From Microbacterium festucae (GTDB lineage Bacteria > Actinomycetota > Actinomycetes > Actinomycetales > Microbacteriaceae), in assembly GCF_025421715.1 (NCBI RefSeq), contig NZ_JAOEFC010000002.1:310001-374000 (forward strand): DNA of 64,000 bases, in the 5' to 3' direction. The notes beneath the pieces are model-generated. The model did no database searches and was not told the origin of the DNA. It saw only the letters and a program-made list of their open reading frames with translations. Shown one piece after another: positions 27,659-36,894 of this stretch. The position numbers and the translations under genes were made by a program. The first letter of the stretch is position 1; each line of letters begins with the position of its first letter.

Positions 27659-28716
27659 ACGCCGACCTGCGCCCCGCAGGCCCCTTCCGCTACGGCGATC
27701 GGGTGCAGCTGACCGGACCCAAGGGTCGCCTGCACACCATCACGCTGCGCGAGCAGGGGGAGCTGCACACCCATCACGGCGTGCTCAAGCACGAGCAGCT
27801 GGTCGGCCAGCCCGACGGCTCGGTGGTCACCGGAAGCGGCGGCCACGAGTACCTCGCGCTGCGCCCGCTGCTGCGCGACTTCGTCATGTCGATGCCGCGC
27901 GGTGCGGCCATCGTCTACCCGAAGGACGCCGCGCAGATCCTCGCCTCGGCCGACATCTTCCCCGGCGCCCGCGTCGTGGAGGCCGGCGTCGGATCGGGCG
28001 CCCTGTCGCTGTGGCTGCTGCGCAGCATCGGCAGCGAGGGCTCGCTGGTGTCGTTCGAGCGTCGCGAGGAGTTCGCGCAGGTCGCCGAGGCCAACGTGGA
28101 GACCTTCCTCGGGCACACCCCCGACACCTGGCGCGTGGTCGTGGGCGACCTCGTCGAGTCGCTGCCCGCCGAGGTGGAGCCGGGCACCGTCGACCGCGTC
28201 GTGCTCGACATGCTCGCGCCCTGGGAGTGCATCGACGTCGTCGCCGACGCGCTGACCCCCGGCGGCGTCGTGCTCTGCTACATCGCCACGGCCACCCAGC
28301 TCAGCCGCGTCGCCGAGTTCATCCGCGCGTCGGGGCTGTTCACCGAGCCCGAGGCCACCGAGACGATGGTGCGCGGCTGGCACGTCGAAGGACTCGCCGT
28401 GCGCCCCGACCACCGCATGGTCGCCCACACCGGGTTCCTTCTCACCGCGCGCCGCCTCGCGCCCGGCGCGGTGCCGCCCGACGTGCGCCGCCGCGCGCTG
28501 AAGAAGCCCAGCTACGCCGACGAGGACGTGGAGATGTGGACGCCCGGCGCCGTCGGCGACCGCGCCATCACCGACAAGAACCTGCGCAAGCGCGTGCGCG
28601 ACGCCGAGCGCGCCCGCGCGGGCGCCCGGATCGCGAGCGCCCGTCCCGACGACGCGGCCGCCGACGGCGCGACTGTGGACGGTGCAGGGGAGCCCCGGGA
28701 CGAGCACGTAGACTGA
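27655..28716 (+). CDS. trmI: tRNA (adenine-58-N1)-methyltransferase
   Basis: SAM-dependent enzyme that makes m1A58 in the T-loop of tRNAs. The ATG at 27655 overlaps the HAD stop; 353 aa. An N-terminal beta domain (GPFRYGDRVQLTGPKGR) is followed by the Rossmann methyltransferase domain with VVEAGVGSGALSLWLLR (motif I), SFERREEFA and VVLDMLAPWE. RGWHVEGLAVRPDHRMVAHTGFLL is the TrmI signature. The C-terminal 60 residues are a charged extension. In many actinobacteria this gene borders the Pup-proteasome cluster. Here an FKBP gene follows after only 4 bp. Confidence 0.95.
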   Translation: MNADLRPAGPFRYGDRVQLTGPKGRLHTITLREQGELHTHHGVLKHEQLVGQPDGSVVTGSGGHEYLALRPLLRDFVMSMPRGAAIVYPKDAAQILASADIFPGARVVEAGVGSGALSLWLLRSIGSEGSLVSFERREEFAQVAEANVETFLGHTPDTWRVVVGDLVESLPAEVEPGTVDRVVLDMLAPWECIDVVADALTPGGVVLCYIATATQLSRVAEFIRASGLFTEPEATETMVRGWHVEGLAVRPDHRMVAHTGFLLTARRLAPGAVPPDVRRRALKKPSYADEDVEMWTPGAVGDRAITDKNLRKRVRDAERARAGARIASARPDDAAADGATVDGAGEPRDEHVD

Positions 28717-28720
28717 TCCG

Positions 28721-29689
28721 GTGCGCCGGATCCCCGCAGTTGTCGCCGTCATCGGCTTGTCCGCTCTCGCCCTCGTGGGCTGCTCGTCAGCCTCGTCGAC
28801 CGGCGCCGCCGCCGACTGCGAGCGCGGCGACCACGGGTCCAGCGCGCTCGGTCTGATCACCGCGACCGGTGAGGTCGGCACCCCCGGCATCACCCTCACC
28901 GACCCGGTCTACGTCGACAGCACCTCGTTCACCGACGAGACCGTCGGCGACGGCCCCACCATCACCACCGGTGCCCAGGACGTCGTCTTCTCGGTGGCCG
29001 TGGCCAACGGCGCCACCGGCACCGACGTGCTGCAGAGCGGCACCCCGGTGCGCGCGGTCGACTTCTGGAAGGCCGATTACGCCGGCTTCGCCGACATGCT
29101 CATGTGCGCCCGCGAGGGCTCGCGCATCATCGGCGCCGTGCCGTTCGACGCGCTCTCCGAGCAGGCCGCGCAGAACTGGGGCGTGCAGGAGGGGCAGTCG
29201 ATCGCCGTCGTCATGGACGTGCAGAAGGTCTACAAGCCCGCCGCCGACGGCGCCCCGCAGTACAACGACCGTCGCGGCATGCCCACCGTCGTCCTCGCCC
29301 CCGACGGGCGTCCCGGCATCATCGTCCCCGACGGTGCCGCCCCCGACGACCTCGCCGTCGAGGTGCTCAAGAAGGGCGACGGCCCGACGGTCGGCGCCGG
29401 CGACGCGATCCGCGTGCACTACACCGGCGTGAACTGGGCCGACAAGAAGGTCTTCGACTCGACGTGGGAGAAGGGCGCCTCCACCGCGCTCAGCCTCGAC
29501 GCGGTCGTGCCCGGCTTCGCCCAGGCCCTCGACGGCCAGACCGTGGGATCGCAGATCCTCGTGGTCATCCCGCCCGAGCTCGGCTACGGCGACCAGGCCT
29601 CCGCCGCGGTGCCGGCGAACTCGACGCTCGTGTTCGTCATCGACATCCTCGGTGTCGACGACCCCGCCACGGCCTCGTCGTCGCAGTGA
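28721..29689 (+). CDS. FKBP-type peptidyl-prolyl isomerase lipoprotein
   Basis: Exported prolyl isomerase anchored by a lipid: signal peptide MRRIPAVVAVIGLSALALVG followed by Cys21, a good lipobox (LVGC). The 322 aa comprise a diverged N-terminal FKBP-like region (about 45-180) and a canonical catalytic FKBP domain at the C-terminus (about 225-315). That domain contains IRVHYTGVNWADKKVFDSTW, VVPGFAQALDGQTVGSQILV and IPPELGYG. GTG start with a TAGACT box exactly 6 nt upstream (28709-28714), so the mRNA is probably leaderless. It precedes pafB-pafC, as in proteasome-bearing relatives, but pafA and prcBA are missing upstream. Confidence 0.93.
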   Translation: MRRIPAVVAVIGLSALALVGCSSASSTGAAADCERGDHGSSALGLITATGEVGTPGITLTDPVYVDSTSFTDETVGDGPTITTGAQDVVFSVAVANGATGTDVLQSGTPVRAVDFWKADYAGFADMLMCAREGSRIIGAVPFDALSEQAAQNWGVQEGQSIAVVMDVQKVYKPAADGAPQYNDRRGMPTVVLAPDGRPGIIVPDGAAPDDLAVEVLKKGDGPTVGAGDAIRVHYTGVNWADKKVFDSTWEKGASTALSLDAVVPGFAQALDGQTVGSQILVVIPPELGYGDQASAAVPANSTLVFVIDILGVDDPATASSSQ

Positions 29690-29719
29690 CCCGTCCGCCC
29701 GCGGCCTAGGATGGGGCGC

Positions 29720-30715
29720 GTGGCAACGGACTTCCGCGCGGCTCCCGAGGAGCGGCTGGTGAACCTCGTCGTCGCGCTGTTGGCGACCGACCAGGGACTG
29801 ACCAAAGACACGATCCTCTCGTCGGTGTCGGGCTATCGCGAACAGCAGGATGCCGGCACGTCCAAGGACGCGCTCGAGAAGATGTTCGAGCGCGACAAGG
29901 AGAACCTGCGGGGCCTCGGCGTCCCCATCGAGACGATCGGCGACCACGCCGACCCCGACGATCTGCGCGAGGCGCGCTACCGCGTGCCCACCGCCGAGTA
30001 CGAGCTGCCCGCCGACATCACCTTCAGCCCTGCAGAGCTGGCCGTGCTGAACCTCGCCGGCGGCGTCTGGAGCGAGAGCTCGATGTCGGCCGACGCGCGC
30101 AGCGCGCTGCGCAAGATCAGCGCGCTCGGCATCGAGGTCGACGCGCCCATCATCGGCTACGCCCCCCGCATCAGCCTGCGCGAGGCGTCGTTCGCCCCGC
30201 TGCAGAGCGCCATCGAGCAGGCGCGCGTGGTGGAGTTCGACTACCTCAAGGGCGGGGAGGATGCCGCCCGTCGGCGCCGCATCCGCCCGCTCGCCCTCGT
30301 CGAGTACGAGGCGCGCTGGCATCTGTTCGGCTTCGACCTCGATCAGGACGCCGACCGCACCTTCCTGCTGTCGCGCATCTCGTCCGACGTCGTGCTGACG
30401 CGCGCGACCTTCGACCTCGAACTGCGCGAGCACGCGGGGGAGCGGGCCCTGGAGGGACTGCGCGCCGTGGCCCGTCGGCAGCGGGCGCTGCTGGAAGTGG
30501 CCCCCGGCACCGAGGCGGCGCTGCGCCTGAGCCGCCGCGCCCAGCCGGCCGACCAGGGCATCCACGTGCCGTTCGTCGACGTGCACGTCTTCGCCGACGA
30601 ACTGGCCTCGTACGGACCCGAGGTGCGGGTGGTCGAGCCCGTCGCCCTCCGCGACGAGGTCGTGGCCCGCCTGCGCCTGGCCGCCCGGCGACACGCAGCG
30701 GAGGACGCCGCATGA
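29720..30715 (+). CDS. pafB: PafB, WYL-domain DNA-damage regulator
   Basis: WYL-domain transcription factor which, with PafC, forms the LexA-independent DNA-damage activator of actinobacteria. I prefer the GTG at 29720 (331 aa) over the ATG at 29711, because that ATG lies inside a TAGGAT -10 box (29707-29712) placed 7 nt before the GTG. The N-terminal winged helix (about 5-75, EERLVNLVVALLATDQGLTKD) is followed by the WYL domain (about 150-240, VEFDYLKGG, RIRPLALVEYEARWHLFGFD) and the WCX C-terminal part. The stop overlaps pafC by 4 bp. Confidence 0.92.
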   Translation: MATDFRAAPEERLVNLVVALLATDQGLTKDTILSSVSGYREQQDAGTSKDALEKMFERDKENLRGLGVPIETIGDHADPDDLREARYRVPTAEYELPADITFSPAELAVLNLAGGVWSESSMSADARSALRKISALGIEVDAPIIGYAPRISLREASFAPLQSAIEQARVVEFDYLKGGEDAARRRRIRPLALVEYEARWHLFGFDLDQDADRTFLLSRISSDVVLTRATFDLELREHAGERALEGLRAVARRQRALLEVAPGTEAALRLSRRAQPADQGIHVPFVDVHVFADELASYGPEVRVVEPVALRDEVVARLRLAARRHAAEDAA

Positions 30716-31671
30716 GCCCGAAGCCGCTGCTGGCCACCGATCGCGCCGCCCTCATCCTGCAGCTCGTGCCCTACCTCATCGGCAAGGGCGAGGTCTCGCT
30801 CGACGAGGCGGCCCGCGAGTTCGAGGTCACGCCCGCGCAGATGCGCGGCATGGTCGAGAAGCTCACCGTCATCGGCCTGCCCGGCGAGGGCGGGTTCTGG
30901 CAGATGGCCAACGACCTGTTCGACATCGACTGGGACCTGCTCGACCAGCAGGACCTCATCGTCATCACCAACAGCGTGGGCCTCGAGCGCACGCCACGGT
31001 TCACCGCCCGCGAGGCCGCCGCGCTCCTGGCTGGTCTGCAGCTGGCCGCCGGGCTTCCCGGCGTCGGCGACAGCGACACCGTGCAGGGCCTGCTCGCCAA
31101 GCTCGCCCGCGGGGCCTCGGCGACCCCGGCCGATGTGATCGTCGCCCCCGATGCCGTCGACGACGTGCGCGTGACCGTCGCCGAGGCGCTGCGTCGCGGG
31201 GTGGCCGTGTCGTTCTCGTACACGCCGCCCGAGCGCGAGACGACCACGCGCACCGTCGACCCGGTGAAGGTGCACGTCGAATCGGGGCAGTGGTACCTGC
31301 AGGGCTGGTGCCACCTGCGCCAGGCGATGCGCACCTTCCACCTCGACCGGGTGGGAGAGGTGCGCCTCACCGACATCCCGATCACCCACGGCGGTGAGCG
31401 GGTGCCCGACCTGTTCGAACCCAGCGAGACGGATGCCGTCGTCGACGTGCAGGTGCGCGCCGACATCCTGCCGCTGCTGGCCGGGTTCCTCGACGCGCAG
31501 TCGGTCAGCGGCGACGGCGAGGTGCGCCGGGCGCAGCTGCGCGTGGCCGACGAGCGCAGCCTCAAGCGTCTCGCCGCGCGCCACGCCGGCGCGTTCGAGG
31601 TGCTCGCCCCCGAATCGGCCCGCCGTGCCGCAGCCGCCTGGGCCGACGCGGGTCTCGCGCAGTACGGCTGA
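30712..31671 (+). CDS. pafC: PafC, WYL-domain DNA-damage regulator
   Basis: Partner of PafB; 319 aa. A diverged N-terminal helix-turn-helix (LIGKGEVSLDEAAREFEVTPAQMRGMVEKL) is followed by a WYL domain (about 165-235, VSFSYTPPERETTTRTVDPVKVHVESGQWYLQGWC) and a C-terminal WCX domain. GTG/ATG overlap with pafB implies co-translation and a fixed ratio. Transcription probably continues toward tatA, although tatA has its own TAGACT box. Confidence 0.93.
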   Translation: MSPKPLLATDRAALILQLVPYLIGKGEVSLDEAAREFEVTPAQMRGMVEKLTVIGLPGEGGFWQMANDLFDIDWDLLDQQDLIVITNSVGLERTPRFTAREAAALLAGLQLAAGLPGVGDSDTVQGLLAKLARGASATPADVIVAPDAVDDVRVTVAEALRRGVAVSFSYTPPERETTTRTVDPVKVHVESGQWYLQGWCHLRQAMRTFHLDRVGEVRLTDIPITHGGERVPDLFEPSETDAVVDVQVRADILPLLAGFLDAQSVSGDGEVRRAQLRVADERSLKRLAARHAGAFEVLAPESARRAAAAWADAGLAQYG

Positions 31672-31724
31672 GCCATAGCGCACCCGGTTAGACTGTCCAC
31701 ACCCACACCAACGAGGGGACCCTC

Positions 31725-31985
31725 ATGTTCCAAGGTATGACCGGATGGCACCTGCTCATCATCCTCATCGTCATCCTCCTGCTGTTCGGGGCGGCGAAGC
31801 TGCCGGCTCTGGCCAAGAGCGTCGGTCAGTCCGCCCGCGTGTTCAAGGGTGAGATGAAGGCGATGAAGGACGAGGACGTTCCCGCCACGGGCACCACGGC
31901 GCCGGGCACCGCCGTCTCGCAAGCCGACGCGACGCCGTCGGCCACGGCCGCCGACCCGGGCGCCGGTACCGACCCCAAGCCGTAA
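31725..31985 (+). CDS. tatA: Sec-independent protein translocase TatA
   Basis: Pore-forming subunit of the twin-arginine translocon. The 86 aa have a single N-terminal membrane helix (about 5-23, GWHLLIILIVILLLFGAAKLPALAKS), with the FGAAKLPALA hinge and an amphipathic helix. A charged, then Ala/Thr/Pro-rich tail follows. GAGGGGAC precedes the ATG, and TAGACT at 31689-31694 is the likely -10 box, leaving a 5' leader of about 25 nt. tatC follows after 5 bp; no tatB is present here. Confidence 0.96.
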   Translation: MFQGMTGWHLLIILIVILLLFGAAKLPALAKSVGQSARVFKGEMKAMKDEDVPATGTTAPGTAVSQADATPSATAADPGAGTDPKP

Positions 31986-31990
31986 CCCAC

Positions 31991-32803
31991 GTGGCCACGG
32001 CCGAACGCCCGCGTCTGGGAGAGGACGACGGCCCCCGCCGCGACCGCAGGATGTCGCTCGCGGAGCACCTCAAAGAGCTGCGCAAACGGTTCGTCATCGG
32101 CGCCATCGCCCTCGTCGTGGGCATGGTGGCCGCCTGGTTCCTCACCGACCCCATCATCTGGGCGATGACCGAACCCATCCGCGTGGTCGCCGAGACCCGC
32201 GGGGAGGACGACGTCGTCACCCTGATGTACCAGAGCATCACCGGCCCCTTCGACATGCGCCTGCGCATCTCGTTCGCCGTCGGCATCCTCGTGTCCGCAC
32301 CGGTGTGGCTGTGGCAGCTGTGGGCGTTCCTCATGCCCGGCCTCACCCGCAAAGAGGTCAACTACACGATCGGCTTCGTCTCGGCCGCCGTGCCGCTGTT
32401 CGCCGCCGGCGTCTACGTCGGCTGGCTGATCATGCCCCACATCGTGGAGCTGATGGCCACCTTCACCCCCGAGGGCGCCTCGAACATCTACGACTCGAAG
32501 TACTACTACGACTTCGTCTTCAAGCTGCTGGTGGTCGTGGGCGTCTCGTTCGTGCTGCCGGTGTTCCTCGTGGCGCTCAACCTCGCCGGCATCATGAGCG
32601 GCAAGGCGATCCTCAAGGGCTGGCGCGCGGCGATCCTCGTGGCGACGATCTTCGCGGCGCTGGCCACCCCGTCGGCCGACGTGGTGAGCATGCTGCTGCT
32701 GGCCGGCATCCTCACCGTGCTGTTCTTCGCCGCGGCCGGGGTGTCGATGCTGTTCGACCGGCGGCGGGCCAAGCGCGAGAAGGCGATGGGTATCGACCTG
32801 TGA
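31991..32803 (+). CDS. tatC: Sec-independent protein translocase TatC
   Basis: Receptor subunit of the twin-arginine translocon, recognising RR signal peptides; 270 aa. GTG start. The signature MSLAEHLKELRKRFVIG is at residues 18-34. Six membrane segments follow, including WLWQLWAFLMPGLTRKE and VFLVALNLAGIMSGKAI (family motifs). The C-terminus is basic (RRRAKREKAMGIDL). The stop overlaps the GTG of helY. Confidence 0.97.
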   Translation: MATAERPRLGEDDGPRRDRRMSLAEHLKELRKRFVIGAIALVVGMVAAWFLTDPIIWAMTEPIRVVAETRGEDDVVTLMYQSITGPFDMRLRISFAVGILVSAPVWLWQLWAFLMPGLTRKEVNYTIGFVSAAVPLFAAGVYVGWLIMPHIVELMATFTPEGASNIYDSKYYYDFVFKLLVVVGVSFVLPVFLVALNLAGIMSGKAILKGWRAAILVATIFAALATPSADVVSMLLLAGILTVLFFAAAGVSMLFDRRRAKREKAMGIDL

Positions 32804-35262
32804 CAGATCCGGCTGGGCGCTACGCCCGCGCCCAGGCCCAGCAGGCCCATCCGATCACCGCGGACTTCGCCGCCGCGCAGCGTTTCGACCTCGATCCGTT
32901 CCAGATCGCCGGATGCCATGCGCTCGAAGACGGCCGCAGCGTGCTGGTGGCGGCGCCCACCGGCGCCGGCAAGACCATCGTGGGTGAGTTCGCCATCCAC
33001 CTGGCGATGCAGACCCCCGGGGACAAGGCGTTCTACACGACGCCGATGAAGGCGCTGTCGAACCAGAAGTTCCGCGAGCTGCAGGCCGTCTACGGCGAAG
33101 ACGAGGTGGGCCTTCTCACCGGCGACACCAACATCAACGGCTCGGCGCGCGTGGTCGTGATGACCACCGAGGTGCTGCGCAACATGCTCTACGCCGATTC
33201 GCCGGCGCTGCGAGGCCTGCGCCACGTCGTGATGGACGAGGTGCACTACCTGGCCGACCGCTTCCGCGGCGCGGTGTGGGAAGAGGTCATCATCCACCTG
33301 CCGCCCGCGGTGCGGCTGGTGTCGCTGTCGGCGACCGTCTCCAACGCCGAGGAGTTCGGCGACTGGCTCGACACGGTGCGCGGCGACACCGAGGTGATCG
33401 TCTCCGAGACCCGTCCGGTGCCGCTCGAGCAGCACGTTCTGGTGCGCGGCGACCTGCTGCCGCTGTTCGACGACCGCGCCGGCATCGCCACCGCCCAGGT
33501 CAACCAGGAGCTCATGCGCATGCGCTCGGTGAATGGCGCGTCGTTCGAGAACAACCGCCGCGCCCAGGAGCACCGCTCCGGCGGCGGGCAGCGCCGCCCA
33601 TTCAAGGGCGGCAAGCGTCCGATGCGCACCGCCAATGCGCAGCGCATCGAGCGGATGGACCGCCCGCAGGTCGTGCAGCTGCTCGAGCGCAGCACGCTGC
33701 TGCCGGCGATTTTCTTCATCTTCAGCCGCGCCGGATGCGACGGCGCCGTGCAGCAGGTGCGCCGCGCCGGCGTGCGCCTCACCAGCCGCGAGGAGCGCGA
33801 CGAGATCCGGCGGGTCGTCGACGAGCGCACCCGCACGTTCGCCGACGAAGACCTCGGCGTGCTGGGCTTCTGGGAGTGGCGCGAGAACCTCGAGCGCGGC
33901 ATCGCCTCGCACCACGCCGGCCTGCTGCCCGCGTTCAAGGAGATCGTCGAGGAGCTCTTCCAGCGCAAGCTGGTGAAGGTCGTCTTCGCCACCGAGACCC
34001 TCGCACTGGGCATCAACATGCCGGCACGCACGGTCGTGCTCGAGAAGCTCGAGAAGTTCAACGGCGAGGCCCGCGTGGCCATCACCGCGGGGGAGTACAC
34101 CCAGCTCACCGGCCGGGCCGGGCGCCGCGGCATCGACGTCGAGGGGCACGCCGTCATCCAGTGGACCGAGGCGCTCGACCCGCAGGCGGTCGCCGCCCTC
34201 GCCTCCCGCCGCACCTACCCGCTCAACTCGAGCTTCCGGCCCACCTACAACATGGCCGTGAACCTCATCGACCAGTTCGGTCGCGGTCGGGCCCGCGAGA
34301 TCCTGGAGTCGTCGTTCGCGCAGTTCCAGGCCGACCGCGCCGTGGTGGGCCTGGCCCGTCAGGTCAAGGAGGCCGAGGCCTCCCTCTCCGGCTACGCCGA
34401 GGCGATGACCTGCGATCGGGGCGACTTCGCCGAGTACGCCGCGCTGCGCAGCCAGCTCAGCGACGCCGAGAAGCTCAACCGCAGCGACCGCACCGCGCCG
34501 GCCCGCATCCGCGAGAAGCGTCAGCACGAGATCCAGTCGCTGCGCCGGCGGCTGCAGCGCCACCCCTGCCACGACTGCCCCGACCGGGAGCAGCACGCCC
34601 GCTGGGGCGAGCGTCACGAGAAGCTGCGCCGACAGGCCGAGAAGACCCGCCGTCAGATCCAGACGCGCACCGGCACGGTCGCGCGCATCTTCGACCGGGT
34701 CACCGACGTACTCGCAGCGCTCGACTACGTGCGGGTCGACGAGGCCGGCGAGGCCCGCCTGACCGAGGCCGGGGCCACGATGCGCCGCATCTACGGCGAG
34801 CGCGACCTGCTGGTGGCCGAGTCGCTGCGTCAGGGCCTGTGGCGCGCCCTCGACGCGCCCGCGCTGGCGGCCCTCGCGTGCTGCCTCGTGTACGAGCCGC
34901 GCCGCGACGAGAACGGGCCCGGCGAGCACGGCCTGCCGCGCGGCCCCTTCCGCGACGCGCTCGCGCGCACGCAGGAGCTGTGGGCGCAGCTCGACGACCT
35001 CGAGCGCGACCACCGTCTCCCCGGCACCGAGCCGGTGGCCACCGGGCTCGCCCCCGCGATGCACGCCTGGGCGCGCGGCGCCGCCCTCGACCGGGTGCTG
35101 ACCATCGCCGACCTGCCCGCCGGCGACTTCGTCCGGTGGACGAAGCAGACCATCGACCTGCTCGACCAGCTCTCCCTCGTGGCCGAGCCCGACATCGCCC
35201 GCACCGCCCGTACCGCCCTGGATGCCGTGCGCCGCGGCATCGTCGCCTACAGCTCGATGTGA
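32800..35262 (+). CDS. helY: Ski2-like DEAD/DEVH-box RNA helicase
   Basis: Predicted RNA helicase of the Ski2/HelY family. The frame runs open upstream through tatC, but the GTG at 32800 overlaps the tatC stop and gives the expected start (T)DPAGRYARAQAQQAHPITADF; 820 aa. RecA1 carries the Q-motif region FDLDPFQIAG, Walker A APTGAGKT, DEVH (VMDEVHYLADRFRG) and SAT (VSLSATVSN). RecA2 has FIFSRAGCDGAV, ATETLALGINMPARTVV and YTQLTGRAGRRGID. The C-terminal half holds the winged-helix/ratchet and DSHCT-like domains. HPCHDCPDREQHARW is a conserved Cys/His patch. The tatAC-helY linkage is typical of actinobacteria. Confidence 0.95.
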   Translation: MTDPAGRYARAQAQQAHPITADFAAAQRFDLDPFQIAGCHALEDGRSVLVAAPTGAGKTIVGEFAIHLAMQTPGDKAFYTTPMKALSNQKFRELQAVYGEDEVGLLTGDTNINGSARVVVMTTEVLRNMLYADSPALRGLRHVVMDEVHYLADRFRGAVWEEVIIHLPPAVRLVSLSATVSNAEEFGDWLDTVRGDTEVIVSETRPVPLEQHVLVRGDLLPLFDDRAGIATAQVNQELMRMRSVNGASFENNRRAQEHRSGGGQRRPFKGGKRPMRTANAQRIERMDRPQVVQLLERSTLLPAIFFIFSRAGCDGAVQQVRRAGVRLTSREERDEIRRVVDERTRTFADEDLGVLGFWEWRENLERGIASHHAGLLPAFKEIVEELFQRKLVKVVFATETLALGINMPARTVVLEKLEKFNGEARVAITAGEYTQLTGRAGRRGIDVEGHAVIQWTEALDPQAVAALASRRTYPLNSSFRPTYNMAVNLIDQFGRGRAREILESSFAQFQADRAVVGLARQVKEAEASLSGYAEAMTCDRGDFAEYAALRSQLSDAEKLNRSDRTAPARIREKRQHEIQSLRRRLQRHPCHDCPDREQHARWGERHEKLRRQAEKTRRQIQTRTGTVARIFDRVTDVLAALDYVRVDEAGEARLTEAGATMRRIYGERDLLVAESLRQGLWRALDAPALAALACCLVYEPRRDENGPGEHGLPRGPFRDALARTQELWAQLDDLERDHRLPGTEPVATGLAPAMHAWARGAALDRVLTIADLPAGDFVRWTKQTIDLLDQLSLVAEPDIARTARTALDAVRRGIVAYSSM

Positions 35263-36860
35263 TGGCCAAACCGGTTCTGCCGCTGTGGGCGGCCCTCCTC
35301 GTCGCGGCCGCCGGTGGCGCCGTGCTCGACCTCGCCTATCCCGACGTGGGCTGGTGGCCGCTGGCGTTCGTGGGCGTGGCCGCCGCCCTCGTGCCGCTGA
35401 TCGGACGGTCGCTGTGGGGCGGTCTCGCCGTCGGCGCGGTGTCGGCGGCATCCTTCTACTTCCTGCACATCTCGTGGATCACCCGGTACCTCGGGCCGCT
35501 GCCGCTCATCGGGCTGGCCGGCATCGAGACGATCCTCACCGCCGTCGGCGGACTCGGCATCGTGCTGGCCTACCGCTGGCTGCCGCGCCTGGCCCCCGGC
35601 CGCTGGGTGCGCCTGATCGCGCTGCCCGCGCTGGTGGCGGGGCTGTGGACCGCACGGGAGCTGTGGGTGGGCTCCTGGCCCTATACGGGCTTCCCCTGGG
35701 CGCGCATCGGCATGAGCCAGTCCGAGAGCCCGCTGGCGCAGGTGGCGTCGTGGACCGGGGTGAGCGGGCTCACCTTCCTCATGGTGTTCGTGGTGGCCGC
35801 CGTCATCGAGCTGGTGCGCCTGGGCACCTGGCGCGACCTGCGCACCGCGCTGCCGGCCGCGCTGACGGTGCTCGTGCTGTTCGCCCTGCCGGCGTTCCCC
35901 ACGCAGGATGCCGGGACGTGGCGGGTCGGGGCGGTGCAGGGCAACGGCCCGGCCGGCTACTTCGACGAGCGCGAGCCGTTCGCGGTGCTCGACGCGCAGC
36001 TGGCGGCCACCGAGCCGCTGCTGGACGAGGACCTCGACGTGCTGGTGTGGCCCGAGGGCGGCATCGACGGCGACCCGCTCAACAACGCGTCGGTGGCGCG
36101 GGTGCTCGACCGGCTCGCGGCCCGCGTCGACGCGCCGCTCATCGTCAACGCCGCCACGCAGCGCGGCGACGACGTGTTCAACACGTCGATGCTGTGGCAG
36201 CCGCGCGATGCCCGGGCGGCGGGGGAGGACAACCCCGTCGCGCTCCACGACAAGAGCCACCCCGTGCCGATGGGCGAGTACGTGCCCGACCGCTGGTTCT
36301 TCGAGCTGATCGTGCCCGATCTCATCTCCCTCATCCAGCGCGAGTACACCCCCGGCACCAACGCCCCGTTCTTCGATGTCGACGGCGTGGGGGTGGGACT
36401 GGCGATCTGCTTCGACGTCATCTACGACGACGTCATCTGGAGCGGCGCCCGCGACGGCGCAGAGCTCTACGTCTTCCAGACCAACAACGCCGACTTCCGC
36501 GGCACCGACGAGAACCTGCAGCAGCTCGCCTTCGCCCGCATGCGCGCCATCGAGACGGGGCGCAGCGTCGTCAACCTGTCGACGGTCGGCACGAGCCAGG
36601 TGATCGCGCCCGACGGCACCGAGATCGACGGTCTGCCGGAGGGTGAGGCGGGCGCGATGCTCACCGAGGTGCCGCTGCGCACCGGGCTCACCCCCGCGGT
36701 GATCGCCGGCCCCGCTGTGCAGCTGCTGCTGGGGTGGGGGAGCATCGCGGTGCTCGTCGTCCTCGGCGTGCTCGCCGGGCTGCAGCGTCGCCGGGCCGGT
36801 CGCGCCGCGCCGGAAACGACGATGCCGGCCCCCGAGGGGACCGGCATCGATCACGACTGA
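35262..36860 (+). CDS. lnt: Apolipoprotein N-acyltransferase
   Basis: Membrane enzyme that adds the third acyl chain to lipoproteins. The ATG at 35262 shares a base with the helY stop and gives MAKPVLPLWAALLVAAAGG, the first helix; 532 aa. Six N-terminal membrane segments precede the nitrilase-like domain. Its catalytic triad is visible: Glu in VWPEGG (about residue 264), Lys in LHDKSHPVPMGEY (about 330) and Cys in LAICFDVIYDD (about 383). A C-terminal helix closes the fold. The final 13 codons coincide with a terminator hairpin (36821-36848), so the last residues are encoded by the terminator itself. Confidence 0.94.
   Translation: MAKPVLPLWAALLVAAAGGAVLDLAYPDVGWWPLAFVGVAAALVPLIGRSLWGGLAVGAVSAASFYFLHISWITRYLGPLPLIGLAGIETILTAVGGLGIVLAYRWLPRLAPGRWVRLIALPALVAGLWTARELWVGSWPYTGFPWARIGMSQSESPLAQVASWTGVSGLTFLMVFVVAAVIELVRLGTWRDLRTALPAALTVLVLFALPAFPTQDAGTWRVGAVQGNGPAGYFDEREPFAVLDAQLAATEPLLDEDLDVLVWPEGGIDGDPLNNASVARVLDRLAARVDAPLIVNAATQRGDDVFNTSMLWQPRDARAAGEDNPVALHDKSHPVPMGEYVPDRWFFELIVPDLISLIQREYTPGTNAPFFDVDGVGVGLAICFDVIYDDVIWSGARDGAELYVFQTNNADFRGTDENLQQLAFARMRAIETGRSVVNLSTVGTSQVIAPDGTEIDGLPEGEAGAMLTEVPLRTGLTPAVIAGPAVQLLLGWGSIAVLVVLGVLAGLQRRRAGRAAPETTMPAPEGTGIDHD
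36821..36848 (+). terminator. Terminator hairpin inside the end of lnt
   Basis: GATGCCGG (36821-36828) pairs with CCGGCATC (36841-36848), with CCCC/GGGG inside the loop. The whole hairpin precedes the lnt stop codon (36858-36860). Confidence 0.7.
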
Positions 36861-36870
36861 GTCGCGGGGC

Positions 36871-36889
36871 GGCGCCCGGTGCGGGCGCC
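36871..36889 (-). terminator. rbpA terminator
   Basis: GGCGCCCG (36871-36878), loop GTG, CGGGCGCC (36882-36889): a perfect 8-bp stem 5 bp beyond the rbpA stop, in the gap with convergent lnt. Confidence 0.65.
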
Positions 36890-36894
36890 GGAGC

